Below, in pieces: positions 7,078 through 15,361 of a stretch of DNA of 15,997 bases. Source of the stretch: Actinomycetota bacterium (GTDB taxonomy: Bacteria > Actinomycetota > Humimicrobiia > Humimicrobiales > Humimicrobiaceae); the NCBI GenBank assembly GCA_028718045.1, contig JAQUMQ010000008.1:1-15997 (forward strand), in the 5' to 3' direction. Position numbers and translations under genes: made by a program. The notes under the pieces are model-generated. The model searched no databases, had not been told where the DNA came from, and worked only from the letters and a program-made list of their open reading frames with translations. Position 1 is the stretch's first letter. Each line of letters starts with the position of its first letter.

Positions 7078-10000
7078 ATGAAAAAAATGGAAACTATGGA
7101 TGGCAATACGGCCGCGGCATATGTTGCTTATGCATTTACAGAAGTTGCTGCAATATATCCAATTACGCCGTCCTCGACAATGGCTGAAATGACCGATGAG
7201 TGGTCCGCTAACGGCAAACTAAACATTTTCGGTCAAAAAGTAAACGTAGCTGAACTTCAGTCAGAAGCAGGAGCAGCAGGTTCGGTTCATGGCTCACTTT
7301 CTGCCGGTGCTCTAACCACTACCTTTACGGCATCTCAAGGACTTCTTTTAATGATTCCAAATATTTATAAAATAGCGGGAGAACTTCTTCCCGGTGTTTT
7401 TCATGTATCTGCAAGAGCAATTGCAGCACATGCATTATCAATTTTTGGCGATCATTCAGATGTGATGGCTTTAAGGCAAGCAGGAGCAGCTTTGCTGGCT
7501 TCAGGATCGGTTCAGGAAATAATGGATCTTGGTTCTATTGCACATCTTGCAGCAATTAAATCAAGAATACCTTTCGTTCATTTTTTTGACGGATTTAGAA
7601 CTTCAAGCGAAGTCCAGAAGATAGAAGTACTCGATTATAACGATCTGTCTAATTTATTGGACAGGGATGCGCTTAAAGCTTTCAGAGACAGATCATTGAA
7701 TCCCGAAAGACCATATACAAAAGGTACAGCTCAAAACCCCGATATATTTTTTCAGGCAAAAGAAGCAGCAAATAAATTTTATGATCAGGTACCTCAAATC
7801 GTTGCAGATTACATGATGCAAATAAGCAAATTGACGCAAAGAGAATACAAACCATTTGTATACTATGGTGCAAAAGACGCTGAAAATATAATAATAGCGA
7901 TGGGTTCGGTTACGGAAACCGTTGAAGAAACCGTCGATTATCTAAACAAAAACGGCGAGAAAGTCGGACTTATCAAAGTTCATCTTTACAGACCATTTTC
8001 TTCAAAATATTTCTTTGACGTTTTTCCGAAATCTGTCAAAAGAATTGCCGTACTCGATAGGACGAAAGAACCGGGAGCATTGGGAGAACCTTTGTATCTT
8101 GATATAAAAACCTTATTTTATGATACGGAAAAATCTCCTTTAATTATTGGCGGCAGGTATGGACTAGGCTCAAAAGACACGACACCGGGACAGATAAAGG
8201 CAGTATACGACAACTTAAAACAAGACGAACCCAAAAACTGTTTTACTATTGGAATAACCGACGATGTTAGCAATAGTTCGCTGGCTGTTGAAGAAGAAAT
8301 CGTCACCGTTCCTGACGGAACAATCCAATGTAAATTTTGGGGACTTGGTTCAGACGGAACGGTAGGAGCAAACAAAAATGCAATTAAAATTATAGGCGAT
8401 CATACCGATATGTTTGCTCAAGGTTACTTTGCTTACGATTCAAAAAAATCAGGCGGCGTGACTATCTCGCATTTAAGATTTGGCAAAAGCCCGATAAGAT
8501 CGACATATCTTGTTGGTTATGCCGATTACATAGCTTGTCACAACCAGGCGTACGTAAATCAATACAATGTTTTAAAGGGATTAAAAAAAGGTGGTATTTT
8601 TCTTCTTAATTGCCAGTGGAAACCTGAGGAACTTGGAGAAAAGCTTCCGGCTTTCATGAAAAGATACCTTGCCGAAAAAAGTATAAACTTCTATACGATT
8701 AATGCCACAGACATAGCTGCAACAATAGGTTTGGGTAATAGGATCAATATGATATGCCAAGCTGCTTTCTTTAAACTTGCAAACATAATTCCTCTAGATG
8801 ATGCCGTCAAGTATCTTAAAAAAGCCATTGAAAAAACTTATGGCAAAAAAGGTGCCGAAATAGTCAGGATGAATTATGAAGCAGTCGACAAAGGAATAAC
8901 CTCCGTAGTTAAATTTGATATTCCTTCGGATTGGAAGGACGCTAAGGATTTTACAGATGTTGCCGTAAAAGAACCTGAATTTATAGAAAAAATTTTAAGG
9001 GTGATAAACAAAAATGAAGGCGATGATATACCGGTCAGTGCATTTGTTGGAAATGAAGACGGCGTTTTCCCTTCAGGTACTGCAGCTTATGAAAAAAGAG
9101 GTGTTGCGGTAAACGTACCCGAATGGCAGAAAGAAAACTGCATACAATGCAACCAATGCTCATATGTATGCCCTCATGCATCGATAAGACCATTCTTGTT
9201 CACGGAAGAAGAATTGAAAAATGCTCCCGAAGGAATGGAGGCACTCGATGCAAAAGGTAAAGGACTTGAAGGATATAAATATAAAATACAGGTTTCTACA
9301 CTTGATTGTACCGGATGCGGAAACTGCGTTGATACGTGTCCCGCAAAAGAAAAAGCTTTGGTTATGAAGCCTCTTGACTCGCAATCAAAAGAGATGGAAA
9401 ACTGGAATTTTGCTGTTTCTACTAAACCTAAAGAAAATCTTATGAGTGCGGATACTTTAAAAGGCAGTCAATTCAAGCAACCCTTATTTGAATTTTCAGG
9501 AGCTTGCGCAGGTTGTGGCGAAACTCCTTATGCGAAACTTATCACGCAGCTTTTTGGTGACAGGATGATTATTGCAAATGCAACAGGATGTTCTTCAATT
9601 TGGGGAGCATCGGCACCTTCAACACCATATTGCAAGAATTGGGAAGGGAAAGGTCCTGCATGGGCTAACTCTTTATTTGAAGATAACGCAGAATATGGAT
9701 TTGGCATTGCTTTGGGAATAAAACACATGAGAGCCAAACTAGCTGACGAAGCAAGAGAGTTGGCTGATATGAATGTAGCCAACGATTTAAAAAATGCTTT
9801 AAACGAATGGATAACCAATAAAGATGACTCGCAGTTAAGCAAAGATGCCACGGTAAAGCTTATCCCTTTACTTGAAAAGAAATTGTCTGATGAAAAAGCG
9901 GAAGCCTTAAGAAAAGATATATTTGACAAGAAGGATTTTATGATTAAAAAATCCATATGGATTTTAGGCGGAGACGGCTGGGCATATGATATCGGCTATG

Positions 10001-10602
10001 GTGGTCTTGACCATGTAATAGCTTCGGGTGAAAATGTAAACATTTTGGTTTTCGACACTGAAGTATATTCAAATACCGGCGGCCAATCTTCGAAATCAAC
10101 TCCTACAGGAGCAGTCGCTAAATTTGCCGCTTCAGGTAAAAAAATCAAGAAAAAAGACCTGGGTATGATTGCCGCAACTTATGGATATGTTTATGTAGCT
10201 CAAATAGCAATGGGTGCAAACAAAAATCAGGCTTTAAAAGCTATAATCGAAGCTGAAAAATATGATGGGCCATCACTTGTTATTGCATATTCTCCATGTA
10301 TAAATCATGGCATCAAAATCGGAATGGGTAAAACACAATACAGGCAAAAACAAGCAGTCGATGCGGGATATTGGCATCTTTACAGATTTAATCCGGAATT
10401 AAAAAAACAAGGTAAAAACCCATTTATTCTTGACAGCCAAGAACCAAAGGAATCGTTCAGGGAGTTTCTGATGGGAGAAGTAAGATATTCTTCGTTAACT
10501 AAAATTCTTCCTGAAACTGCAGAAGAATTGTTTAAAAAAGCCGAAAAAGAAGCTAAGGAAAAATACGAAAGTTATAAAAAAATGTCGTTATCGGAGACAT
10601 AA
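7078..10602 (+). CDS. nifJ: Pyruvate:ferredoxin (flavodoxin) oxidoreductase, single-chain
   Basis: 1174 residues, the normal size of a fused homodimeric PFOR. It oxidises pyruvate with CoA to acetyl-CoA and CO2 and passes electrons to ferredoxin or flavodoxin, a core reaction of anaerobic fermentation. Thr30 in YPITPSS is the conserved active-site threonine of domain I. The ferredoxin-like domain has two full [4Fe-4S] motifs, C688-x2-C-x2-C-x3-CP and C744-x2-C-x2-C-x3-CP. The proximal cluster ligands are C810, C813, C838 and C1074. TPP-Mg binding is seen in GGDGWAYDIGYGG (964-976) and SNTGGQSS (from N999). Nothing is missing or broken. The ATG at 7078 has AGGAG 12 bases upstream, slightly far; the ATG at 7087 is also possible. 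It has its own promoter, a structured leader and a strong terminator, so it is probably a monocistronic, highly expressed gene. Confidence 0.98.
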   Translation: MKKMETMDGNTAAAYVAYAFTEVAAIYPITPSSTMAEMTDEWSANGKLNIFGQKVNVAELQSEAGAAGSVHGSLSAGALTTTFTASQGLLLMIPNIYKIAGELLPGVFHVSARAIAAHALSIFGDHSDVMALRQAGAALLASGSVQEIMDLGSIAHLAAIKSRIPFVHFFDGFRTSSEVQKIEVLDYNDLSNLLDRDALKAFRDRSLNPERPYTKGTAQNPDIFFQAKEAANKFYDQVPQIVADYMMQISKLTQREYKPFVYYGAKDAENIIIAMGSVTETVEETVDYLNKNGEKVGLIKVHLYRPFSSKYFFDVFPKSVKRIAVLDRTKEPGALGEPLYLDIKTLFYDTEKSPLIIGGRYGLGSKDTTPGQIKAVYDNLKQDEPKNCFTIGITDDVSNSSLAVEEEIVTVPDGTIQCKFWGLGSDGTVGANKNAIKIIGDHTDMFAQGYFAYDSKKSGGVTISHLRFGKSPIRSTYLVGYADYIACHNQAYVNQYNVLKGLKKGGIFLLNCQWKPEELGEKLPAFMKRYLAEKSINFYTINATDIAATIGLGNRINMICQAAFFKLANIIPLDDAVKYLKKAIEKTYGKKGAEIVRMNYEAVDKGITSVVKFDIPSDWKDAKDFTDVAVKEPEFIEKILRVINKNEGDDIPVSAFVGNEDGVFPSGTAAYEKRGVAVNVPEWQKENCIQCNQCSYVCPHASIRPFLFTEEELKNAPEGMEALDAKGKGLEGYKYKIQVSTLDCTGCGNCVDTCPAKEKALVMKPLDSQSKEMENWNFAVSTKPKENLMSADTLKGSQFKQPLFEFSGACAGCGETPYAKLITQLFGDRMIIANATGCSSIWGASAPSTPYCKNWEGKGPAWANSLFEDNAEYGFGIALGIKHMRAKLADEARELADMNVANDLKNALNEWITNKDDSQLSKDATVKLIPLLEKKLSDEKAEALRKDIFDKKDFMIKKSIWILGGDGWAYDIGYGGLDHVIASGENVNILVFDTEVYSNTGGQSSKSTPTGAVAKFAASGKKIKKKDLGMIAATYGYVYVAQIAMGANKNQALKAIIEAEKYDGPSLVIAYSPCINHGIKIGMGKTQYRQKQAVDAGYWHLYRFNPELKKQGKNPFILDSQEPKESFREFLMGEVRYSSLTKILPETAEELFKKAEKEAKEKYESYKKMSLSET

Positions 10603-10615
10603 ACAACAGTGATGC

Positions 10616-10641
10616 TTAATTAATTTAATTAAATTAATTAA
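10616..10641. repeat. Perfect 26-base A/T-only palindrome after nifJ
   Basis: The 26 bases starting TTAATTAATTTAA are an exact palindrome with no spacer, beginning 13 bases after the nifJ stop. It contains no G or C, so an RNA hairpin would be weak; the real terminator lies 34 bases further on. It could extrude as a cruciform, be a protein site, or be low-complexity sequence. Confidence 0.6.
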
Positions 10642-10674
10642 AGAGTGTAAAAATTTAGCGGCAAGTCTCAATCT

Positions 10675-10720
10675 ATAAGGGGTAGAAAGTGAATTTTTGC
10701 CCCTTATTTTTATTTTTGTG
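10675..10720 (+). terminator. Rho-independent terminator of nifJ
   Basis: The stem ATAAGGGG (10675-10682) pairs with CCCCTTAT (10700-10707). It extends inward by six more pairs, including two G-T wobbles, to a GTGAA loop (10689-10693). A T-rich tail, TTTTTATTTTT, follows. The T-run is only on the plus strand, so it mainly ends nifJ transcription before the convergent recR gene. Confidence 0.85.
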
Positions 10721-10724
10721 TTTT

Positions 10725-11324
10725 TTAGATTTCCCTCCGGCCAGAAATTGCTCTGCCGATCGTCATTTGATCAGCATACTCAATGTCTCCCCCCACAGGA
10801 AGACCGCTTGCAAGTTTTGTAATTTTTACACCCAAAGGTTTTAAGTTCTTGCTAAGATATGTTGCGGTGCTGTCTCCTTCGACTGTGGGATTTAATGCAA
10901 TTATTATTTCAGAAGTTTTTAAATTATTTATTCTTTCTATAAGCTTGGGTATCTTAAGTTCATCAGGACCAATGTTTTCGATAGGAGAAAGAAGTCCGCC
11001 CAGCACATGATACAAGCCTTTGTACTCTCCTGTAGCTTCAATCACAAGAACGTCGCTTGGTTTTTCGACTATACAAATGCTCGCTTTATTACGGCTGCCA
11101 TCTTTACAAAAAAAACATTCGTCGTCTTCAGATAAATTGAAGCAATTTTTACATAATTTTACCTTTTCTTTCATTTCAATCAAGGCATCCGCAAAACTCT
11201 TGATTTCGTTTTTTGATTGCTTGAGCAAATAAAATACTATTCTTCTTGCGGATTTAGGACCTATGCCTGGAAGTTTTCTGAATTCATTTATCAATGTCTC
11301 AATGCTTTTTATTTGAAATGCCAT
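10725..11324 (-). CDS. recR: Recombination mediator protein RecR
   Basis: 199 residues, full length. RecR works with RecO (and RecF) to load RecA on SSB-coated single-stranded DNA during gap repair. In order it has a helix-hairpin-helix (about 11-28, with LPGIGPKSARR), a four-cysteine zinc finger (C58, C61, C70, C73), a Toprim domain from about residue 81 (IVEKPSDVL, with E86 as the conserved acid), and a C-terminal Walker-B-like region with ASGLPVGGDIEYAD. It is the last gene of the SRP RNA-dnaX-ybaB-recR cluster, 67 bases after ybaB. No good Shine-Dalgarno is seen before the ATG. It converges on nifJ and ends just beyond the nifJ terminator tail. Confidence 0.97.
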   Translation of the reverse strand: MAFQIKSIETLINEFRKLPGIGPKSARRIVFYLLKQSKNEIKSFADALIEMKEKVKLCKNCFNLSEDDECFFCKDGSRNKASICIVEKPSDVLVIEATGEYKGLYHVLGGLLSPIENIGPDELKIPKLIERINNLKTSEIIIALNPTVEGDSTATYLSKNLKPLGVKITKLASGLPVGGDIEYADQMTIGRAISGRREI

Positions 11325-11391
11325 ATTTTCACATCACAGTATTATAATCTTGCCTTATCAAAATTTATCATCCCGTACATTTATTATTTCA

Positions 11392-11706
11392 TTAAAACAA
11401 GCCAGGAATATTCATTCCGCCTGTAAAAGAACTCATTTTATTCTTATATTCATTTTTTGCTTGTGCTAAAGCATCGTTTATCGCAACCATAACCATATCT
11501 TCAAGCATTTCGATATCATTGACATCTATTGTTTTTTTGTTTATTTTTACTTCCAGCAGTTCTTGCTCGCCATTGACTTTTGCCTTCACTGCTCCACCTC
11601 CGGAAGAAGCTTCGAAAACCATATTTTTTAACTCTTCCTGAGTTGCTTCAAGTTTTTTTTGCATTACTCTTGCTTGCTTCATTAAATCGCCGTAATTAAT
11701 TCCCAC
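11392..11706 (-). CDS. ybaB: YbaB/EbfC family nucleoid-associated protein
   Basis: 104 residues, normal for YbaB/EbfC. The order is an N-terminal amphipathic helix (DLMKQARVMQKKLEATQEEL), a GGGAVKAKVNGEQELLEVKI beta hairpin, a second helix region (MLEDMVMVAINDALAQAKNEY) and a short Gly/Met-rich tail ending GGMNIPGLF. The family forms dimers that bind DNA in the nucleoid, and its gene is regularly placed between dnaX and recR, as here. The start is GTG at 11706, supported by AAAGGAG seven bases upstream; it overlaps the dnaX stop by 11 bases in another frame, which suggests translational coupling. Confidence 0.95.
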   Translation of the reverse strand: MGINYGDLMKQARVMQKKLEATQEELKNMVFEASSGGGAVKAKVNGEQELLEVKINKKTIDVNDIEMLEDMVMVAINDALAQAKNEYKNKMSSFTGGMNIPGLF

Positions 11707-13666
11707 TCTTTTTCTCCTTTATTTGAAATTTTTTTTCTAAATAAGAGTATTCTTCGATCTTGTCTTCGCCAGAATCGACAAAATATTCAAAGTCTTTGTC
11801 GTTTTCTTTGTTTTCTTTGTCCTTGAAATGTTGAGTTTTTGTATGTTTTCCCGCAGTTTCGCTGCTGACTCTTTCTTTTACTGTTTCTTTTTCCCCCGTT
11901 ATGGTCTTCTCGGAATTATGTTCTTTTACATTTTTTGAAAATTCTCTTATATCTGTTAAATCCTTTCCTTCGCTTTCAAAAAAGAAATTAATCTTAAACT
12001 GTCTTCCCAAATTTTCCCTTAGCGAAGATTCTATTTTTTCGAGGTTTTCGGTTTTATTTAAATTATCTTTATGAAATTTATAATTATTGGGAAGATAAAA
12101 AAGAATATTACCATTATTTATTTTTATCTTTTTTGTTTCTATAAACTGAGAATAAAGAGGTATTCCTTTTTCTTTTGACCTTATGGAAGCGCAAATTTTT
12201 ACCCATTTTTCTTTTATCTCATTCATTAAATCATTTCCGACACTACGGTCGATTTTATCGGAGTCTTTCGAATATTTATCATCTGCTTGTGAAATATTTC
12301 CGTCGTCAATATTTTCTTGGTTGACATAATCGTTTAAGTTATCTTTTTTACTGTCGATTTTTAAATCCTCTCGAAATTCTTTTTCTTTTTTCGCTGTTCC
12401 GGAAACTTTATTTTCCATTTTATTACTTGTGTCAGCTGAAAATTTATAAAGGTTTTTTTGAACTTCGAAAATTTTATTGTTTAAATCCCTTATCTCGCTT
12501 TCGAAAAAATTCAGTCTTTCGTCATAAATACCGGTATTTGTAATTCCCTTTTCTTTCATTTCGCGATCATGATAAGTTACAGCTTTTATCAAAGCAGATC
12601 TAAACAAAATTTTGCTGCCTTCCGATACTTTTATTTCCTTGTAAAGATCGGTGAATAACTCTATGAAAAACTGCAAAGCATTGCTTGTAACAAGCTTTGC
12701 TTGTTCCAGATACTTTTCCTTATACTCTGCATTTACGTTTATGATTTCAAAAGCCGATTCGTAATTCTTTACAATAAACAATATTTGCAAATGGTTTAAA
12801 AATTCCTCAACAAAAATTCTTATGTTCTGATAACTTTCCTGTAGCCTATGCTCAAAAAACAATAATTCATTTACGTTTTTTTCGATCAGAATATTTATAA
12901 GCTCAAACAATATTTCATAATCAACCACTCCTAAAAGCGATGCCACATCTTCGACCTTTATTTTATCTTCGTCAAGTGAAGCCAATTTTTCGAGTATGAC
13001 ATTTGCATCTCTCTGGCTTCCTCCAGAATATTTTGAAATAAGGCTTAAAGCAGCTTCGCTTATATCAATATTCTCTTTTGAAGCAATCATTTTCAACTTG
13101 CTTGTTATGGAATCAGAACTAATGGGTTTAAAATTAAATCTTTGACATCTGGATAAAATTGTCGGCAAAACCTTATCGGGTTCAGTTGTTGCCAAAATAA
13201 ACATTACATGGTCCGGTGGTTCTTCCAACGTTTTGAGCAAAGTATTGAATGCCGCATCTGTAAGCATATGAACTTCGTCAATGATATATACCTTTTTTTT
13301 AAGATAATTCGGCAGATAATTTACTTTCTCGATAAGCTCTCTTGTAGGTTCCACTTTTCTGTTTGAAGCAGCATCTATTTCTATTACATCTACGCTGGTT
13401 CCGTTGGTTATGCTTATGCAATTTTCACAAACGTTGCACGGTTCAATGTTATTTTTATCTTTTTGTTTTTTTTTGCAGTTAACAGCTTTTGCAAGGATTC
13501 TTGCCATTGATGTTTTACCCGTACCTCTTGGTCCACAAAAAATATAGGCATGTGAAAGCCTGCCGGTTTTTACGGCATTCCTTAAAGTTTTTACTATGTC
13601 GTCTTGACCGACAATCTCTTGAAAATTCTGAGGTCTCCATTTTCTGTATATTGAAATGTATCCCAT
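11696..13666 (-). CDS. dnaX: DNA polymerase III subunit gamma/tau
   Basis: 656 residues from the ATG at 13666. This is the AAA+ motor subunit of the clamp loader. MGYISIYRKWRPQNFQEIVG is the classic N terminus. Walker A is GPRGTGKT (45-52), the zinc cysteines are C64, C77, C80 and C83, Walker B is IDEVH (129-133), and sensor 1/arginine finger follow in TTEPDKVLPTILSRCQRF. Domain III ends near residue 370. A charged linker follows, then a small conserved C-terminal domain (about 485-560, WVKICASIRSK to LGRQFKINF), then roughly 95 very charged Lys/Glu-rich residues. An in-frame GTG at 13714 would lie inside the SRP RNA and adds non-family residues, so I reject it. No well-phased slippery heptamer for a gamma form is evident. 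It is cotranscribed with, or just downstream of, the SRP RNA. Confidence 0.95.
   Translation of the reverse strand: MGYISIYRKWRPQNFQEIVGQDDIVKTLRNAVKTGRLSHAYIFCGPRGTGKTSMARILAKAVNCKKKQKDKNNIEPCNVCENCISITNGTSVDVIEIDAASNRKVEPTRELIEKVNYLPNYLKKKVYIIDEVHMLTDAAFNTLLKTLEEPPDHVMFILATTEPDKVLPTILSRCQRFNFKPISSDSITSKLKMIASKENIDISEAALSLISKYSGGSQRDANVILEKLASLDEDKIKVEDVASLLGVVDYEILFELINILIEKNVNELLFFEHRLQESYQNIRIFVEEFLNHLQILFIVKNYESAFEIINVNAEYKEKYLEQAKLVTSNALQFFIELFTDLYKEIKVSEGSKILFRSALIKAVTYHDREMKEKGITNTGIYDERLNFFESEIRDLNNKIFEVQKNLYKFSADTSNKMENKVSGTAKKEKEFREDLKIDSKKDNLNDYVNQENIDDGNISQADDKYSKDSDKIDRSVGNDLMNEIKEKWVKICASIRSKEKGIPLYSQFIETKKIKINNGNILFYLPNNYKFHKDNLNKTENLEKIESSLRENLGRQFKINFFFESEGKDLTDIREFSKNVKEHNSEKTITGEKETVKERVSSETAGKHTKTQHFKDKENKENDKDFEYFVDSGEDKIEEYSYLEKKFQIKEKKSGN
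11714..11720 (-). promoter_or_regulatory. Shine-Dalgarno AAAGGAG for the GTG start of ybaB
   Basis: AAAGGAG lies within the last codons of dnaX, seven bases before the GTG at 11706. It explains the 11-base gene overlap and supports the non-ATG start. Confidence 0.75.
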
Positions 13667-13702
13667 GTATATTTGATTTAGCTTTCTAGAAAATTTTAAA
13701 TA

Positions 13703-13978
13703 AGGACCATGCACCGGTCTTCGATTTGCAACAACAAGTGCCCATTCCGTAGTTGGCTCAGGCCAGGCTTCCTTGTGGCACCCAAAGCAATTTACTTACC
13801 GCTGCTTCCTCTCGGATCTGACGGGGTTCGCAAAGCTTCGCCGCACAAGACCCAACCTTCAACGCCACTTTCGGAACGGCTAGCCTTACTGTCGAAAACC
13901 TCAATTACCGGAATTAAGCCTCACTATAGCGGATTGTGAGTTACAGGGCACCGCTAGCTCCCCGCCTAGCACGGTCAA
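13703..13978 (-). ncRNA. ffs: Signal recognition particle RNA, large bacterial type (scRNA/6S-like with Alu domain)
   Basis: The minus strand here folds and reads as the RNA core of the signal recognition particle, which binds Ffh and targets nascent membrane and secreted proteins. The Ffh-binding helix 8 is clear at 13822-13801: GTCAGATCC, a GAGA (GNRA) tetraloop in place of the commoner GGAA, then GGAAGCAGC. The 5' Alu part has GGCGGGGAGCTAGCGGTGCC and the UGUAAC turn (13945-13940), closely resembling Bacillus subtilis scRNA. The 5' GACCGTGC (13976-13969) pairs with the 3' GCATGGTC (13712-13705), closing the molecule at about 275 nt. The position upstream of dnaX is the classic one. End points are estimated from pairing and the promoter and may be off by a few bases. 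Confidence 0.95.
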
Positions 13979-13982
13979 TATT

Positions 13983-14012
13983 GATTATATAAAATAAAAA
14001 AGATTATATAAA
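13983..14012 (-). promoter_or_regulatory. SRP RNA promoter with a duplicated -10 box
   Basis: On the minus strand TATAAT (13989-13984) lies seven to eight bases before the predicted RNA 5' end. The 11 bases TTTATATAATC, containing this box, occur a second time 19 bases upstream (14012-14002). No clear -35 TTGACA is seen for either copy. Confidence 0.55.
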
Positions 14013-14053
14013 CAAAAACATACATAAAGTTAAAAATATAAATTCGAAAGGTA

Positions 14054-14081
14054 TTGATAATTAAATTTAAACTAGTAGAAT
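14054..14081 (+). promoter_or_regulatory. Possible promoter of the MFS transporter gene
   Basis: TTGATA (14054-14059) and TAGAAT (14076-14081) are spaced by 16 bases on the plus strand, giving a leader of about 20-25 bases to the ATG at 14111. Each box has one mismatch or more from the consensus. Confidence 0.45.
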
Positions 14082-14110
14082 CTTAAAATTATATAAAGCT
14101 GAATCCTTAA

Positions 14111-15304
14111 ATGATAAAAAAGAAAATTAAGCCAAATATCTATAATATCAGCCTTTCGACAATCGGTCATTTTATTGTTGATTTGTATCCTGCTTTCATC
14201 GTGGGAATAATTCCTTTGGTTGCAGATAAATACGACCTGTCAATTTTTCAAGTATCGGCAATGACAGCTATATCTCAAATATCAAACAGTATTACACAAC
14301 CTCTTTTCGGCTATTTATCCGACAAACATGGTTTAAAACACTACATGACTTATGGAATTTTGGTCGCAGCATTTTTTTTATCGCTCATTGCGATAATATC
14401 AAACTATTTCGTCATTCTTGTTCTCTTGTTTATCGGAAACTTAGGTGTAGCTGCATTTCATCCGCCAAGCGCAGCCATAGGTGCCGAATATAAAGGCAAG
14501 AAAAAAGGGCTTGGAAACTCAATAATTTCCTTAGGCGGAAGTGTAGGATACTCGATAGGTTCATTATTTTTTATTTCGATCATCGATAAGATCGGTATGA
14601 AATTTTCACCTCTTGCAATGATACCGGGAATTATAATAGCAATTTTGTTGCTTAAAAAAATTCCGGCCGATAACAAAAAAAGAAGTATTTACAAAAATGA
14701 TAAGAATATTTCGTTAAAGTCACGCTTCAGTAAATTTAAATTTCATAAGCTAAAGCTCATACACTTTTTTTTAGTCTGGACTGCAGCATTTTCAAGAGAT
14801 GTTTTATGGGTGGGTCTTGTTACCTTTATGCCGTTATATCTGACATCTTTAAAAGTAAACATAATAAATATCAGTATAATTCTTCTTGTTTTTGGAATAA
14901 TGGGCGGAATGGGCGGAATCTTTTTTTCTTATTTTGCCGACAAAATAAAAAGGAATATCTTAATCCAAATAGCTTATATCGCAATCATACCGCTAACATA
15001 CTGTATATTTAAAACAAATGGACTTTTAAGCATAATATTGTTTATTTTCATAGGTTTTTTTCTGATATCATCTGTTCCGTTGTGCATAAGTATGTCTCAT
15101 GACATATTTCCAAAAAATTTAAGCCTGGCATCATCCCTTATAATGGGTTTAAGTGCAGGTTTTGCGGGAATAGCGGTAATGCTTTTAGGCAAACTTGCCG
15201 ATAGAATAGGCATAGAAAAAACCATTTACATTATACTGATTCTTCCCTTCATAGCTGTGTTGTCCATGTTTTTCATACCTTATATGGAAAGAAATGATAT
15301 CTGA
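14111..15304 (+). CDS. MFS transporter, fosmidomycin resistance (Fsr)-like
   Basis: 397 residues, almost entirely hydrophobic helices, about 12 expected, with a basic cytoplasmic loop near residues 180-215 joining the two halves. The N-terminal STIGHFIVDLYPAF (16-29) and the segment LGVAAFHPPSAAIGAEY with the following GLGNSIISLGGSVGYSIG are typical of the Fsr-like branch of the major facilitator superfamily. Motif A appears as GYLSDKHGLKHY (67-78), with a related SYFADKIKRN in the second half. Such proteins export small molecules using the proton gradient at the cytoplasmic membrane; fosmidomycin export is known for E. coli Fsr, but substrates of most relatives are unknown. The ATG has no clear Shine-Dalgarno. 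It stands alone, divergent from the SRP RNA and convergent with the next gene. Confidence 0.88.
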   Translation: MIKKKIKPNIYNISLSTIGHFIVDLYPAFIVGIIPLVADKYDLSIFQVSAMTAISQISNSITQPLFGYLSDKHGLKHYMTYGILVAAFFLSLIAIISNYFVILVLLFIGNLGVAAFHPPSAAIGAEYKGKKKGLGNSIISLGGSVGYSIGSLFFISIIDKIGMKFSPLAMIPGIIIAILLLKKIPADNKKRSIYKNDKNISLKSRFSKFKFHKLKLIHFFLVWTAAFSRDVLWVGLVTFMPLYLTSLKVNIINISIILLVFGIMGGMGGIFFSYFADKIKRNILIQIAYIAIIPLTYCIFKTNGLLSIILFIFIGFFLISSVPLCISMSHDIFPKNLSLASSLIMGLSAGFAGIAVMLLGKLADRIGIEKTIYIILILPFIAVLSMFFIPYMERNDI

Positions 15305-15309
15305 TTTTT

Positions 15310-15347
15310 TAAAAACTTGTTTTCCGGAAAGTTTCATAAAGTTTTTA
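15310..15347. terminator. Possible bidirectional terminator between convergent genes
   Basis: TAAAAACTT (15310-15318) pairs with AAGTTTTTA (15339-15347), with an inner palindrome TTTCCGGAAA in the loop. A- and T-runs flank it on both strands. The outer stem is A/T-rich and therefore weak. Confidence 0.4.
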
Positions 15348-15361
15348 TTAAAACATATACG

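Noticed and set aside
11696..11720. Programmed frameshift fusing DnaX to YbaB at the AAAAAG stretch
   Set aside because: The heptamer is not X-XXY-YYZ in phase, ybaB is in the +1 frame, and the upstream AAAGGAG is explained by the GTG start of ybaB.
13466..13474. Run of nine A on the dnaX coding strand as a slippage site making a gamma form
   Set aside because: It falls at codons 65-67 inside the ATPase domain, so slippage there would give only a tiny truncated product, unlike known gamma-producing sites further downstream.
13667..13714. In-frame GTG at 13714 as the dnaX start, 16 codons upstream
   Set aside because: It lies inside the closing helix of the SRP RNA, the added residues do not match the family, and the ATG at 13666 gives the standard N terminus.
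13709..13939. A 76-codon plus-strand open frame
   Set aside because: It lies wholly within the antisense of the SRP RNA and resembles no protein; the signal is the structured RNA.
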